DNA of 64,000 bases from Clostridiales bacterium (GTDB taxonomy: Bacteria > Bacillota > Clostridia > Oscillospirales > CAG-382): positions 25,849-89,848 of the forward strand of contig DMMZ01000042.1 of assembly GCA_003452915.1 (NCBI GenBank), read 5' to 3'. The translations under genes and the position numbers were made by a program. The notes below the pieces were generated by a model. The model was not told where the DNA came from. It did not search any database and was given only the letters and a program-made list of their open reading frames with translations. Positions 9,044 to 18,890 of this stretch are shown here, piece after piece (positions within the stretch are counted from its first letter, which is position 1; every line of letters starts with the position of its first letter).

Positions 9044-9640
9044 ATGAAAAAAACCACTGTAGTTTTTAAATCGATATTATCGTTCTGCCTTGCTTTTTTA
9101 ATACTTTTAACAATCGATTGCTTTGTTCCGCGTGATGAAAATAAGATTTATGAAAGCGTTATAAGACTACATATTTTAGCTAACTCGGATTCCGACAGTG
9201 ACCAGCAGCTAAAATTAAAAGTCAGAGATGCTATAATAGCCGAAAGCGGTGACCTTTTTACAGATGTTGAATCAAACGAGTTGCCGCTTGACCAGATGGA
9301 AGAGCTTGGAACGCAATTTGCGCAAATAGCAAACAGGGTTATTTCAGAGAACGGTCAAAATTATACTGCACAAGCGCAGTGGGGTAAGGAAGCATACCCA
9401 ACCCGTGAATATGATGGTATCTCTTTTCCGGCTGGTGAATATTACTCGTTGAGGATAAACATGGGTAACGCTGAGGGACATAATTGGTGGTGCGTTCTGT
9501 TTCCGCCACTTTGTACAAACGCTTCCTCTGCTAAAAAAAGTCTTATCAACATGGGTATAAGTAATAACGGAACAAAGGTTTATACCTCAAAGAAGTATGT
9601 TTTTAGATTTAAGATACTTGAATTATTTTACAAAGGTTGA
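9044..9640 (+). CDS. spoIIR: stage II sporulation protein R
   Basis: Secreted forespore signalling protein that is needed to activate SpoIIGA, the protease that processes pro-sigma-E in the mother cell. The 198-residue product has an N-terminal membrane/signal segment (residues about 11-27, LSFCLAFLILLTI) followed by the family hallmark IRLHILANSDSDSDQQLKLKVRDAI at about 45-70, and an NWWCVLFPPLC motif near 150. Slightly short for the family (about 200-230). Start has a GGAGG site. SpoIIR is usually sigma-F dependent; I could not pick out a clear sigma-F promoter in the 66-base gap. Confidence 0.95.
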   Translation: MKKTTVVFKSILSFCLAFLILLTIDCFVPRDENKIYESVIRLHILANSDSDSDQQLKLKVRDAIIAESGDLFTDVESNELPLDQMEELGTQFAQIANRVISENGQNYTAQAQWGKEAYPTREYDGISFPAGEYYSLRINMGNAEGHNWWCVLFPPLCTNASSAKKSLINMGISNNGTKVYTSKKYVFRFKILELFYKG

Positions 9641-9681
9641 GAAGTCAACCTTTACATATATACATAGAAGGGGATTTCTAT

Positions 9682-12600
9682 ATGCTTCACCGAGTGATGG
9701 GCAGAGCAGGCAGTGGAAAAACTGAATATATGCTGCTAAAGCTTGAGGAAGCGTTTAGAAAAGGCAGAAAATGCCTTTACATTGTTCCCGAGCAGCAATC
9801 GCTCTCTGCTGAGAAAAAGCTAAGCGAATTTCTCGGTGACGGTTATAACATGAGCATTGAGGTACTTAACTTTGAACGTCTGCCCAATAGAATTGCACGT
9901 GAATATGGGAACCTAGCTGTAAAATATATTGACGATGGTGGCAGAGATATTCTTATGTCCCTGACGCTGGACAGCCTTGCGGACAAGCTTGGCGAATATA
10001 AGAATGTCAGCGCTAACAGCGATTTTGTAAAGAGCATTATTTCGGTAATAAATCGATTGAAAGCAAGCGGCGTTTCATATGAAAAACTTTCCGAAGCAGC
10101 CGAAAATGGTATTGTTAAATCTAATGGGCGTTTATATTCCAAACTAAAGGATATTTCTATTATCTATGAGAGCTATCAAGAGCATTTCTCGCAGGATTTA
10201 ATTGATCCATGTGACGCTTTGACTATGTTAGAAAGCGAGCTTGCAGAGTATTCATTTTTCAAGGATTACATTGTTTTTATAGACGGATATTACACCTTTA
10301 CTGAACAGGAATATGCGATAATTATGCATATTGTAAGACAAAGTGAAGATACATATATTTCCTTCACGTGTGATAATCAAGAAAGTGCGTTATTTAAAGA
10401 CAATCTGGCAAGTGCAAACAGAATAAAAAGGCATACAGGCGGAGTAAGCAACGATATTTACACAAGTGAGTGTAAACGGCATTCCTCGTCGCTGCTTTCT
10501 CATATTGAAAAATATCTATGGGAGGTCGAAACTTCCGTTCTTGGAGAAATAAACGATTCGGTTCGTATCATTGAAGCAAAAAATAGCTTTGAGGAAGCGG
10601 AAGCCATTGCATCCGAGATTATAAGGCTTTCACGTGAAAAAGGGTTGCGTTACCGTGATATTTCGCTTGTATTCGGAGGATTATCCGAATACGAGGGGAT
10701 AATTGACGTTGTGCTTGAAAGAAATAATATACCATTTTATATGTCGAAAAAGGATGAACTAAGTACAAAACCGCTACTCTCGTTTATTTTTGCCTGTCTT
10801 GAAGCGGTTATTACCGATTTTACTGTTTCCAGTATAAAAAAATTTATCAAGACTGGTTTTACGCCCCTTTCTGTCGGAGAGAGCGACATTCTTTTACGTT
10901 ATGCCGAAATGTGGGATATAAGAGGTAAAAAATGGTATGACGGCAGCGAATGGCAGATGAACCCAGACGGTTACTGCGAGGTACTTTCTTCATATAGTGA
11001 GCATATTTTGCTTGTTGTAAACCGTGCCAAAGAAAAAATAATGCCTTATCTATCTAATTTAAGGCAGACTCTTATTCAAAAAGACATAACCATTTCAAGT
11101 GCAGTAGAAGCGTTGTATAAGCATCTTATTGATTGCGAAGCTGACAAGAGGTTGTTGGAGAAAGCACAATACCTGCGTGATAAAGGTGACGAGGATGAAG
11201 CGCAGAAAGAACGACAGCTCTGGGATATGCTGATGAATATTTTTGATCAACTTTATAAAATAAGCGGTACTGAGAAGGTAAACGCAAGCAAACTATACGA
11301 GCTTCTTAAGTTGATGTGTGACGAATATACCGTCGGATCAATTCCGACCTCGATTGATCAGATAAGAATAGGTGACGCTTCTCTTTTTCGTCCTGACGAT
11401 TGTAAAGCACAGATACTAGGAGGTGTTATCGATGGAGTTTTTCCAGCTTATGCAAGTGGTGATAACTTTTTCGAGGATGATGAGTTGATGTTGCTTGAAG
11501 AAGCAGGCTGTAATATCGGTGTTCCTAAATTCGAACAGCAAAACAGAGAACGCTTTTTATTTTATACCGCAGCAGCTGCGCCTTCGGATTATTTAATTCT
11601 TACATATCCAGTTAGCGATTTTTCGGGTACACAAAAACGCCCTTCGCTTGCGATAACAAGGATAAAAAAACTGCTTCCTTTAATAAAAACTATCAGATTT
11701 GGGCAAGACCAAACCGATTTATTGTATTCAAAAGAATCAGCGGCATTTTTCTATCAGACAATCAAGGATAACAATATAAAAATTTTTACACATAACTTAC
11801 TTATTAATAAAGGTGTAAGAATTTCACAGAATACTACACCGCTTTTTGACAAGAACGCATACATAAATATGCAGGAAAAGCAGATCAGCTTCTCGCCAAG
11901 CCGTATCGAAAGGTACGGTTATTGTGCTTTCTCTTATTTTGCAGGTTATGTTCTTAGGCTTAAAAAGAACAAGAAAATTAAGTTTTCTACTCCTGAAATT
12001 GGCACTTTTATTCATAAAATTCTAGAGCAGTTTCTGATTGAAAAAACAAAAGATGGTGTTTTTTCTGTTCCGAGCGAAGAGGAAATAAAAGAAGTGGTAA
12101 ATTCGCTGGCAGAGAAGTATTTCTTAGATGTTGTCGGTGGGCTGGAGGGTAAAAGCAGACGTTTTACTCATACTTATACAAACCTGAAAAAGACACTAAA
12201 CCTATTGCTTCATAATCTTTCGGATGAGTTCTCGCAGAGTGATTTCCTGCCTGTCGGATTTGAACTTAAAATTGGATATAACGAAGTAAACAGCCTTCCT
12301 CCTGTAAGTTATGACTTAGGGGATGAAAAGAAGGTTGTTGTCAGAGGTTCAATCGACAGGGTGGACACCTATACTACAGGTGGAATTACATATGTCAGGG
12401 TAGTTGATTACAAGACTTTTGGAAAAGAATTTTCACTTGATTTGATTAACGAGGGTATTGATACTCAGATGCTAAACTATCTGTTTGCTTATTGTGCCGC
12501 TGGGGATAACAGAAAACCTGCTGGGATACTTTATTATGCCGCAAAGCTGCCGACAATAAACATTGACGGCGACGAGAGCGACGATGAAATAAAAGAAAAG

Positions 12601-12915
12601 CTGCACAGAAAATTAAAGCGGACAGGCGTTATTCTAAAAGATCAGAATATAGTACTCGCAATGGACAAGAGCGGCAGTGGTGCTTTTATCCCTGTAAAAA
12701 TAAAAAAAGACGGAACATATCACGATAACTGCGAAAAACGGCTTTTGGAAAGTGACGGCTTTTCCGAGCTTGAAAAAAAACTGTCAAAGCAGATAATTTC
12801 ACTTGCAGAGCGTGTTTTCGACGGTGATATGTGTATCAATCCCAAACGACTGGATGATATACATGACGCGTGTAAATACTGCGATTATAAAGCGGTTTGC
12901 CGATATACGGAGTAG
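9682..12915 (+). CDS. addB: ATP-dependent helicase/nuclease AddAB, subunit B
   Basis: AddB partner of the AddAB double-strand-break resection enzyme (Gram-positive counterpart of RecBCD). The 1077-residue product starts at ATG 9682 (AGGGGAT site) with MLHRVMGRAGSGKTEY, a Walker A near residue 8; the more upstream in-frame codon at 9637 would have no good ribosome site. The C-terminal third has the RecB-like nuclease (CAFSYFAGYVLRL with first Cys near 752, VVDYKTF, then DACKYCDYKAVC near the C terminus); the four cysteines are those expected to hold the family's 4Fe-4S cluster. Neighbouring addA confirms identity. Confidence 0.95.
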   Translation: MLHRVMGRAGSGKTEYMLLKLEEAFRKGRKCLYIVPEQQSLSAEKKLSEFLGDGYNMSIEVLNFERLPNRIAREYGNLAVKYIDDGGRDILMSLTLDSLADKLGEYKNVSANSDFVKSIISVINRLKASGVSYEKLSEAAENGIVKSNGRLYSKLKDISIIYESYQEHFSQDLIDPCDALTMLESELAEYSFFKDYIVFIDGYYTFTEQEYAIIMHIVRQSEDTYISFTCDNQESALFKDNLASANRIKRHTGGVSNDIYTSECKRHSSSLLSHIEKYLWEVETSVLGEINDSVRIIEAKNSFEEAEAIASEIIRLSREKGLRYRDISLVFGGLSEYEGIIDVVLERNNIPFYMSKKDELSTKPLLSFIFACLEAVITDFTVSSIKKFIKTGFTPLSVGESDILLRYAEMWDIRGKKWYDGSEWQMNPDGYCEVLSSYSEHILLVVNRAKEKIMPYLSNLRQTLIQKDITISSAVEALYKHLIDCEADKRLLEKAQYLRDKGDEDEAQKERQLWDMLMNIFDQLYKISGTEKVNASKLYELLKLMCDEYTVGSIPTSIDQIRIGDASLFRPDDCKAQILGGVIDGVFPAYASGDNFFEDDELMLLEEAGCNIGVPKFEQQNRERFLFYTAAAAPSDYLILTYPVSDFSGTQKRPSLAITRIKKLLPLIKTIRFGQDQTDLLYSKESAAFFYQTIKDNNIKIFTHNLLINKGVRISQNTTPLFDKNAYINMQEKQISFSPSRIERYGYCAFSYFAGYVLRLKKNKKIKFSTPEIGTFIHKILEQFLIEKTKDGVFSVPSEEEIKEVVNSLAEKYFLDVVGGLEGKSRRFTHTYTNLKKTLNLLLHNLSDEFSQSDFLPVGFELKIGYNEVNSLPPVSYDLGDEKKVVVRGSIDRVDTYTTGGITYVRVVDYKTFGKEFSLDLINEGIDTQMLNYLFAYCAAGDNRKPAGILYYAAKLPTINIDGDESDDEIKEKLHRKLKRTGVILKDQNIVLAMDKSGSGAFIPVKIKKDGTYHDNCEKRLLESDGFSELEKKLSKQIISLAERVFDGDMCINPKRLDDIHDACKYCDYKAVCRYTE

Positions 12916-12924
12916 GTATATAAT

Positions 12925-13279
12925 ATGAACACAGTCGAGATTATTGACTATTGCTTATCGAAACCCGGAGCATATTTGGATTTTCCATTCGGTGAAATTC
13001 CCGTTTGTGTAAAGGTTGGAAATAGATTGTTTGCTCAATTGTATACAAAACCTCAGAATTATAAAATCACTCTGAATTGCGATAAAAATACAGGTGAATA
13101 TTATAGAGGTTTATACCCTGATGTTGTTGTTCGCGGTTATCATTGTCCACTAATACAGCAGCCGTATTATAATACTGTATACCCTTAACAAGATAGTGTC
13201 AGATGAAGAACTGATCAAGATGATTGATCACTCATATGAAGTGGTTGTTTCAAAACTGCCAGTGAAGTTAGCAAAATGA
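12925..13279 (+). pseudogene. YjbR/MmcQ-like (DUF419) protein, broken by one frameshift
   Basis: The first 87 codons read MNTVEIIDYCLSKPGAYLDF..., typical of the N terminus of MmcQ/YjbR double-wing-fold proteins, then stop at 13186-13188. In the next frame the C terminus continues without a stop from about 13169 (LNKIVSDEELIKMIDHSYEVVVSKLPVKLAK) to TGA at 13277; this is the family's usual ending. A single insertion/deletion in the ACCCTTAAC stretch near 13183 accounts for it. Sits between addB (10-base gap) and addA (28-base gap), so a translating operon passes through it. Confidence 0.75.
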
Positions 13280-13307
13280 ATTAAAAGATACCAAAGAAGG
13301 TGAATAA

Positions 13308-16300
13308 ATGACCTGGACAGAGTCCCAAAGGAATGCAATTGAAGCTAAGAATAAGACACTGCTTGTTTCTGCCGGAGCCGGAAGCGGTAAAACTACTGTG
13401 CTTACACGCAGGTTGACCGAACGAATTCTTACAGGAGATTCGGTGGAGGACTTTCTGGTTGTTACCTTTACCAGAGCAGCGGCAGGTGATTTAAAAGAGA
13501 AGCTGTACAATTCGCTCACCGTTGCTATTACGGACATGCCGCAAAACCGTCATCTTTTCAATCAGCTTTTTCTGCTTTCGGGTGCTAAAATAAGTACAAT
13601 ACATTCATTTTGCTTTGATATTATAAAAAAGAACTTTTCCGTACTTGGTTTATCCCCGAAAATGAGGATTGCAGACGATACCGAGGTTAAAATTATCGCC
13701 CGAACCTGTATGGAGGAGCTTGTTGATACTCTGTATGAGCAGGATGACGAGTATTTTATACTGCTTGTCGACAATTTCGGCGGTGAAAAGAGCGATGACG
13801 AGCTTATCGAAAAGCTTCTGTCGCTTTATGACCGGCTAAGAGCATTTCATAATTATAACGAATGGCTGGAGGAACAAAATATTCAATTATATGCTCAGGC
13901 AGAGCTTGTAAAAACAGGCTTTTTCAATACTGTAATTGGAGATAAAATAAAAGAAAAAGTATTTTTTTGGCTAGAAGAAACAAAAGCGGCAACAGAAGAG
14001 CTTATGTTATTTTTATCGCATAACGCAGAAAGTGAAGCTAATATTTTACCTGTCGAAGTGTTATATAACCACATAGAATTATTAATTAACTCCGCAGAAA
14101 TTAGTTATAAATCACTTTATACCGAATTCCTGAATGCAGGAAGATTGCCGCCTTTAAAAACAAAAGGGATGAGCGAAGAGGACGCGGACTATTTAAAAAA
14201 TGAAAAAAGCAGGATAACAAAAGAATTAACTCGTATTAAAAAGGCATTTTGTAGTCTCTCCGAACAGCAGATATCCGAGGATTATCAAAATACCGCACGG
14301 ATAGGAACAGCTTTGAATAATGTGTTGAAACAATTTGATTCGCTTTATTCGGAAGCAAAAAAGAAGCGTGCTATTCTGGATTACGCCGATCTGGAACATT
14401 TTCTTGCAAAATTGTTGGAGGAAAAAGACGAAAACGAAGTTTATTACCCATCGGAATTATGCGAACGTTTGAAAAAGAATATAAAAGAAATTTACATAGA
14501 TGAATATCAGGATGTAAACCCCTTGCAGGATCATATTTTCACTCTCCTTTCACGCTCTAACAACCGCTTTATGGTCGGAGATATCAAGCAGAGCATTTAT
14601 CGCTTTCGTAACGCATATCCTGATATCTTTGTCAATTATAAAGAGAGTTTTCCTGATTTTAACAATAACGAATCAGCTTATGCCAGAATATTTTTAAAAG
14701 AAAATTTCCGTTGCGGAAAACCGATTATAGACTTTGTAAACAGTATTTTTGCAGAAGTTACCTCAGGAAACCGCTTTAATAAGGAATACGAGGGTGAGGA
14801 GCTTGTTTACGCAAAGAAAAGCGAATCGGTAATATATCCTGTTATGGTAGCTTTATCAACATATGACGAAACATATAAAGATAAAGAAATAAAGCAGAAT
14901 GTAAAAGAAAAAGAAGCGGACTTTATTGCTGTTGAAATAAAACGTCTTGTAGGACATCAGAAAAAAGAAGATGGTAGTTATATAAAATATAGCGATATCG
15001 CACTGCTTTTTTCAGCGGTGAGAGGGCGTTCACATATCTTCGAGCAGTCACTAAGGCGAAAGGGAATTCCCTGCATGACCGAACAGGATGAGAGCCTTTT
15101 TTCACTGCCTGAGATTATGCTTACTATATCCGCATTAAAGACGGTGGATAATCCTACCGATGACATTTCACTTTGCGCTCTGATGAGAAGTCCGATTTAC
15201 AATTTTACCGTCAATGAGCTTTACATAATACGTTCGAAAAATTTTGGTTTATCAACGTATGATTCGGTTGTTGCGGCATCCTGCTTAGGGACATTAAAAC
15301 GTACAAGATTAAAAATCGGTGAATATCTTATTAAAGATAAAAGGGCAAGCGAACCAAAGTTTATTATAAAAAAATGCTGCAACTTTCTTTCGGAATTAAA
15401 CTTCTACCGTACAAAAGCACAAGGAATGTTATGTTATAAATTCCTGTGGCTTTTCTATATGCGGAGCGGGCTTTTATCAAGTGCTTCTTCATTTGAGAAT
15501 GGCGAAAAATGCAGGGAAAATCTACTTTTGCTATATCAATACACACGAAATTTCGAAAAAACAGGTTTTAAGGGACTTTCATCTTTTATATTGTATATCA
15601 GCGAAATAGCAGAGCGTAGCGGAGACCTTTCTAATGCAAAATCCTGTGAACCCGAAGGGGATTTTGTTCGAATAATGTCTATACACAAGTCAAAGGGATT
15701 AGAATTTCCTGTCTGTTTTGTTGTAGATGCAGCCAGACAATTTGGCAGTAGGGATGCAGGTGGCGACTTGATGTTATCACGAGAGCTGGGTATAAGCTGT
15801 CGTTTAAAAGATGCAGAAAAGCTGACAAAAAAAGATACATATTTACGTAGAATATCTGCGGTAGCAGATATTGATGCTTCGATGAACGAGGAGCTGCGTA
15901 AGCTCTATGTAGCGTTAACCAGAGCGAAAGAAAGATTATATATAACTGCCTGCGTACCGGCTGATTATAATGAAAAAAGATATAATCCGCTTGCGGCAAA
16001 ATCCTTCTCCGATTGGATTTTACAAACGGTGACAAACTGCGAAAAGGACTTTTATAATGTTTACATAATACCTGATGATATAAATAATATGTATGTTAAA
16101 ACAGGTTTAATAACAGATAAAAACGATTTTTCACAGGATAAAACAGATTCATTATTATTAGAAAAAGTAAAAAGCAATATTGATTTTATCTATCCACATT
16201 CCGATTTATTCGGTATACCTGCAAAGCTATCTGTTTCCGAATTGTCGCTTAACGGTGACAAAAAGTCACATATCAATCAAAAAATGATTCTATGTCGTCC

Positions 16301-16850
16301 TCAATTTTTGGGTAAAAGTGCAGATTCAGGAGCTAAGAAAGGGACTGCAAACCATATTTTTATGCAGTTCGCAGATTTTGGTTTTATTGATAAATATGGT
16401 GTGACAGAAGAAGCAAAAAGGTTATTAAATACCAAAATGATTACCGAAGAACAGTTTGACCTGCTGTCTTACCGACATCTTGAAGCATTTTTTACATCTG
16501 ATTTATATAAAGAATTTACGTCAGCAATATATTTGTATCGTGAAAAACGCTTTTCACTTAGTGAGAGTGCCGAGATAGTCGGTGGTCCAAAAGGTGAGAA
16601 CATTCTCATTCAAGGTGTTATCGATTGCTTTTTTGAGAATGTGGATGGCAGTTATACTCTTGTCGATTATAAAACCGACTTTTTACCCACAGAGGGCGGT
16701 GAACAGATTCTTGTTGAGCGACACGAAAAGCAACTAAAGTATTACTGCAAAGCGGTAAGCGCAATGACAGGAAAAAAGGTAGCAAGAGCAGTACTGTATT
16801 CATTTTCACTCGATAAATCGATTGAGGTAAAAATCAATGACAAAATTTAA
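13308..16850 (+). CDS. addA: ATP-dependent helicase/nuclease AddAB, subunit A
   Basis: UvrD-family (SF1A) helicase with a C-terminal RecB-type nuclease, 1180 residues. Walker A AGAGSGKTT near residue 20, TFTRAAAGDLKEKL (motif Ia), YIDEYQDVNPLQ (Walker B, about 397), DIKQSIYRFRNA (motif III), SIHKSKGLEFPVCF (motif V), LYVALTRAKERLYI (motif VI), and nuclease LVDYKTDFL near residue 1125. GAAGGTG site 9 bases before ATG. Order addB-addA is the usual Firmicutes arrangement; the broken YjbR-like gene is inserted between them. Its last 14 bases overlap the next gene. Confidence 0.96.
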   Translation: MTWTESQRNAIEAKNKTLLVSAGAGSGKTTVLTRRLTERILTGDSVEDFLVVTFTRAAAGDLKEKLYNSLTVAITDMPQNRHLFNQLFLLSGAKISTIHSFCFDIIKKNFSVLGLSPKMRIADDTEVKIIARTCMEELVDTLYEQDDEYFILLVDNFGGEKSDDELIEKLLSLYDRLRAFHNYNEWLEEQNIQLYAQAELVKTGFFNTVIGDKIKEKVFFWLEETKAATEELMLFLSHNAESEANILPVEVLYNHIELLINSAEISYKSLYTEFLNAGRLPPLKTKGMSEEDADYLKNEKSRITKELTRIKKAFCSLSEQQISEDYQNTARIGTALNNVLKQFDSLYSEAKKKRAILDYADLEHFLAKLLEEKDENEVYYPSELCERLKKNIKEIYIDEYQDVNPLQDHIFTLLSRSNNRFMVGDIKQSIYRFRNAYPDIFVNYKESFPDFNNNESAYARIFLKENFRCGKPIIDFVNSIFAEVTSGNRFNKEYEGEELVYAKKSESVIYPVMVALSTYDETYKDKEIKQNVKEKEADFIAVEIKRLVGHQKKEDGSYIKYSDIALLFSAVRGRSHIFEQSLRRKGIPCMTEQDESLFSLPEIMLTISALKTVDNPTDDISLCALMRSPIYNFTVNELYIIRSKNFGLSTYDSVVAASCLGTLKRTRLKIGEYLIKDKRASEPKFIIKKCCNFLSELNFYRTKAQGMLCYKFLWLFYMRSGLLSSASSFENGEKCRENLLLLYQYTRNFEKTGFKGLSSFILYISEIAERSGDLSNAKSCEPEGDFVRIMSIHKSKGLEFPVCFVVDAARQFGSRDAGGDLMLSRELGISCRLKDAEKLTKKDTYLRRISAVADIDASMNEELRKLYVALTRAKERLYITACVPADYNEKRYNPLAAKSFSDWILQTVTNCEKDFYNVYIIPDDINNMYVKTGLITDKNDFSQDKTDSLLLEKVKSNIDFIYPHSDLFGIPAKLSVSELSLNGDKKSHINQKMILCRPQFLGKSADSGAKKGTANHIFMQFADFGFIDKYGVTEEAKRLLNTKMITEEQFDLLSYRHLEAFFTSDLYKEFTSAIYLYREKRFSLSESAEIVGGPKGENILIQGVIDCFFENVDGSYTLVDYKTDFLPTEGGEQILVERHEKQLKYYCKAVSAMTGKKVARAVLYSFSLDKSIEVKINDKI

Positions 16851-17235
16851 AGAGAACTCAATAACAGCCACATCGATAAAAAAACAACGCTGGGATATAG
16901 TAAAAGAACTTAATAAATCGCAAAAAAGAGGCTGTGTGTTGGATGTACTGGAACTTGAAGGCAGTTATGCGCTTGATAATTCGGAAGAGATATTTGAAAA
17001 ATTAACTGTCTGCGATCGGCTTACAGTTTGCGAAAGCAACGATGCTCCGAATAAAGAAATGCTGACCGTTATGACAGAGGAAGGTAAGACTGTCGGATTT
17101 TTACCTGGCAGCATTTCAATTTTGCCAAGACTTTTATTAAACAAAGGTTGTGGGATTTATTGTTATGTGGAATACATTGATTTTACCAATAAATTGCTCA
17201 CCATTGTAGTATCGCTATACGTTAATAATTATTAG
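16837..17235 (+). CDS. small protein with a possible HIRAN-like domain
   Basis: A 132-residue protein overlapping the end of addA by 14 bases (ATG inside the last addA codons, GAGG just upstream), hence co-translated with it. I do not recognise it firmly. Residues about 62-125 (RLTVCESNDAPN...LTVMTEEGKTVGFLPGSISILPRLLLNKG...VEYID) follow the HIRAN pattern: basic strand, N-[AP]-N..., (D/E)GK.(V/I)G(F/Y)LP, then LL..G and a closing strand. HIRAN domains bind 3' single-stranded DNA ends and occur in or beside repair helicases, which would suit an AddA neighbour. No catalytic residues are visible. Confidence 0.5.
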   Translation: MTKFKENSITATSIKKQRWDIVKELNKSQKRGCVLDVLELEGSYALDNSEEIFEKLTVCDRLTVCESNDAPNKEMLTVMTEEGKTVGFLPGSISILPRLLLNKGCGIYCYVEYIDFTNKLLTIVVSLYVNNY

Positions 17236-17344
17236 CAGAATAGCGTGTATATTGCTGAAAAATTATATTTAAGTGCCGATGTTACAGTTTATTTACAGTA
17301 AATTAAAATCGTAATGTAGAAATACAACCTTTATCTGAATAAAA

Positions 17345-17350
17345 TATAAT
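17345..17350 (+). promoter_or_regulatory. -10 box of the hsp20 promoter
   Basis: TATAAT at 17345-17350 lies 5 bases before the CIRCE-like operator; the -35 region is AT-rich and weak (no TTGACA at 16-18 bases). Confidence 0.4.
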
Positions 17351-17355
17351 TAAAG

Positions 17356-17382
17356 TTAGCAAAATAAACACATGAGTGCTAA
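17356..17382 (+). promoter_or_regulatory. CIRCE-like HrcA operator, left half degenerate
   Basis: The CIRCE consensus is TTAGCACTC-N9-GAGTGCTAA. Here TTAGCAAAA (17356-17364), nine bases, then GAGTGCTAA (17374-17382): exact spacing, right arm perfect, left arm with the last three positions changed. It sits between a -10 box and the hsp20 start codon, the place where HrcA represses heat-shock genes. Confidence 0.75.
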
Positions 17383-17421
17383 CTAAAAATTTAAAATATT
17401 TATGTAAAGGAGTTATTAACC

Positions 17422-17862
17422 ATGGCATCACTAATACCATTCAACAGAAATCAAAATTATTTCAACACAGGCTTCAATGAATTCTACAACATGCTTGATG
17501 ACTTTTTTGCTGATAGCAGACCCGGTAGAAATCTCGCAAGAGATACCTTTAAGGTAGATGTTTGCGATAATGAAAAAGAATTTAACGTTATCTGCGACAT
17601 GCCCGGTGTAAAAAAGGACGAAATCAATCTTGCTATCAACGAAGGACATCTTAATATCACAGTTGGCAGAAATGAAGAAAAAGAAGAAAAGAAAGACAAT
17701 TACCTTCACAGAGAAAGACGCTCCAGCTCCATGACAAGAAGCATTTACCTGGGTGATATTGATCAAGCAGGTATCAGAGCAAAGCTCGAGGAAGGCGTTC
17801 TAAGCATTAATGTACCTAAAAAAGCAAAGGTTGATACAACCAAAAGAATAGAAATAGAATAA
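17422..17862 (+). CDS. small heat-shock protein, Hsp20/alpha-crystallin family
   Basis: ATP-independent holdase of 146 residues, similar in size to clostridial Hsp18. N-terminal arm (MASLIPFNRNQNYF...), alpha-crystallin domain from about residue 45 (DTFKVDVCDNEKEFNVICDMPGVKKDEINL) and closing LEEGVLSINVPK, which is the A-x-x-x-G-V-L motif of the family. AAAGGAG site 10 bases before ATG. The CIRCE-like element upstream suggests heat induction through HrcA. Single-gene transcript closed by a hairpin at 17879. Confidence 0.95.
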   Translation: MASLIPFNRNQNYFNTGFNEFYNMLDDFFADSRPGRNLARDTFKVDVCDNEKEFNVICDMPGVKKDEINLAINEGHLNITVGRNEEKEEKKDNYLHRERRSSSMTRSIYLGDIDQAGIRAKLEEGVLSINVPKKAKVDTTKRIEIE

Positions 17863-17878
17863 TAAAAGTAAGTATTAT

Positions 17879-17908
17879 AAAGACCTGCCGATTTTTCGAC
17901 AGGTCTTT
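17879..17908. terminator. bidirectional terminator between hsp20 and the methyltransferase remnant
   Basis: AAAGACCTGCCGA (17879-17891) pairs with TCGACAGGTCTTT (17896-17908) around a TTTT loop, with one C-A mismatch; the two genes converge here, their stops being 17 and 3 bases away. Confidence 0.75.
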
Positions 17909-17910
17909 AA

Positions 17911-18803
17911 TTATGCTTCTTTTACACCGCTAATAGCAAGTACAGTGCTTACACAATAATCCCATAACTTCTCACCTTTTTTATATTGCTCAAGCCGTGT
18001 GTCATAACGACAGTTAATCATACTAAGTAATTGATTGTATTCATCATCGGTTAAAGCATTTGGTGCCAGACGCTGGGCTTTTTTAACGCTGCATATTTCT
18101 GAAAGCCTGTTCTCGTTAATTTGTTCGGTCGCCATTTCTTCAGTTGCATTAAAACTGTCTGGTGCATATGGCAAGACAGCTAATACATCCACACTGATAT
18201 TTTTAAAATTATATTTTTCAAGATATTCGAAATAACGTCTCTCGTTGTTTTCGTATCGCTGAATATTACTTAAATCATTCTTATCAGCTTCGTTCCAGAG
18301 CTTGTCAAATAGTACCTTTTCCTCGGAATTTTCATTTGGAATCCAAATTTCCGGATTGTTTCCGCGATTCACAACACATAATATTATTATTTTCCCATTC
18401 GGTTTCAATACCCTGTATTGTTCTTTAAAAAATCATTCGGTTCACAAAAATTTATTACTGTATGTGAAAAGCAAGTGTCAAAGGTATTATCCTCGAATGG
18501 AAGAGAGGTAGCGTCACCGTTTACAAACTTACAATTCAAATTCAACTCCAATGATTTTGTCTTAGCATATTCAATGTGTCCTGTGTCAAAGTCAAGTCCT
18601 GTAACATCAGTGTCCGGCAGATATGTTTTTATCCTATGGCAAAAGATACCGCCGCCGCAGCCGACTTCAAGAACCTTCATCCCGTTTTCTATCTGAAAAG
18701 CCTTGAGCCATAAATCCTTATTTCCATCATGAAAACGTAATGCTCGTGAACGATAAAGCTCCTCTGATTCCTGTACATATGTAGACCAATAAGTATTTTT
18801 CAT
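17911..18803 (-). pseudogene. class I SAM-dependent methyltransferase, broken by one frameshift
   Basis: The N-terminal piece (18803-18405, 132 codons) contains the SAM-binding motif I VLEVGCGGGIFCHRI near residue 45, motif II GLDFD, and FVNGDATSLPFEDNTFD. It stops early at NDFLKNNTGY. The next frame carries on smoothly from 18422 as EQYRVLKPNGKIIILCVVNRG and on to 17911, the usual post-motif methyltransferase sequence. Restoring one A in the TTTTTTAAAG run near 18420-18430 joins them into a ~297-residue protein. RBS GGAGGTAAT precedes ATG 18803. The substrate is unknown. Either a pseudogene or a homopolymer error in the assembly. Confidence 0.8.
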
Positions 18804-18890
18804 TAAATTACCTCCATAAAAAATATTTGAATTAAAATTATAATAACATATATTTTAAATTAGTACAATATTTTTTTAAAGAATATAACC

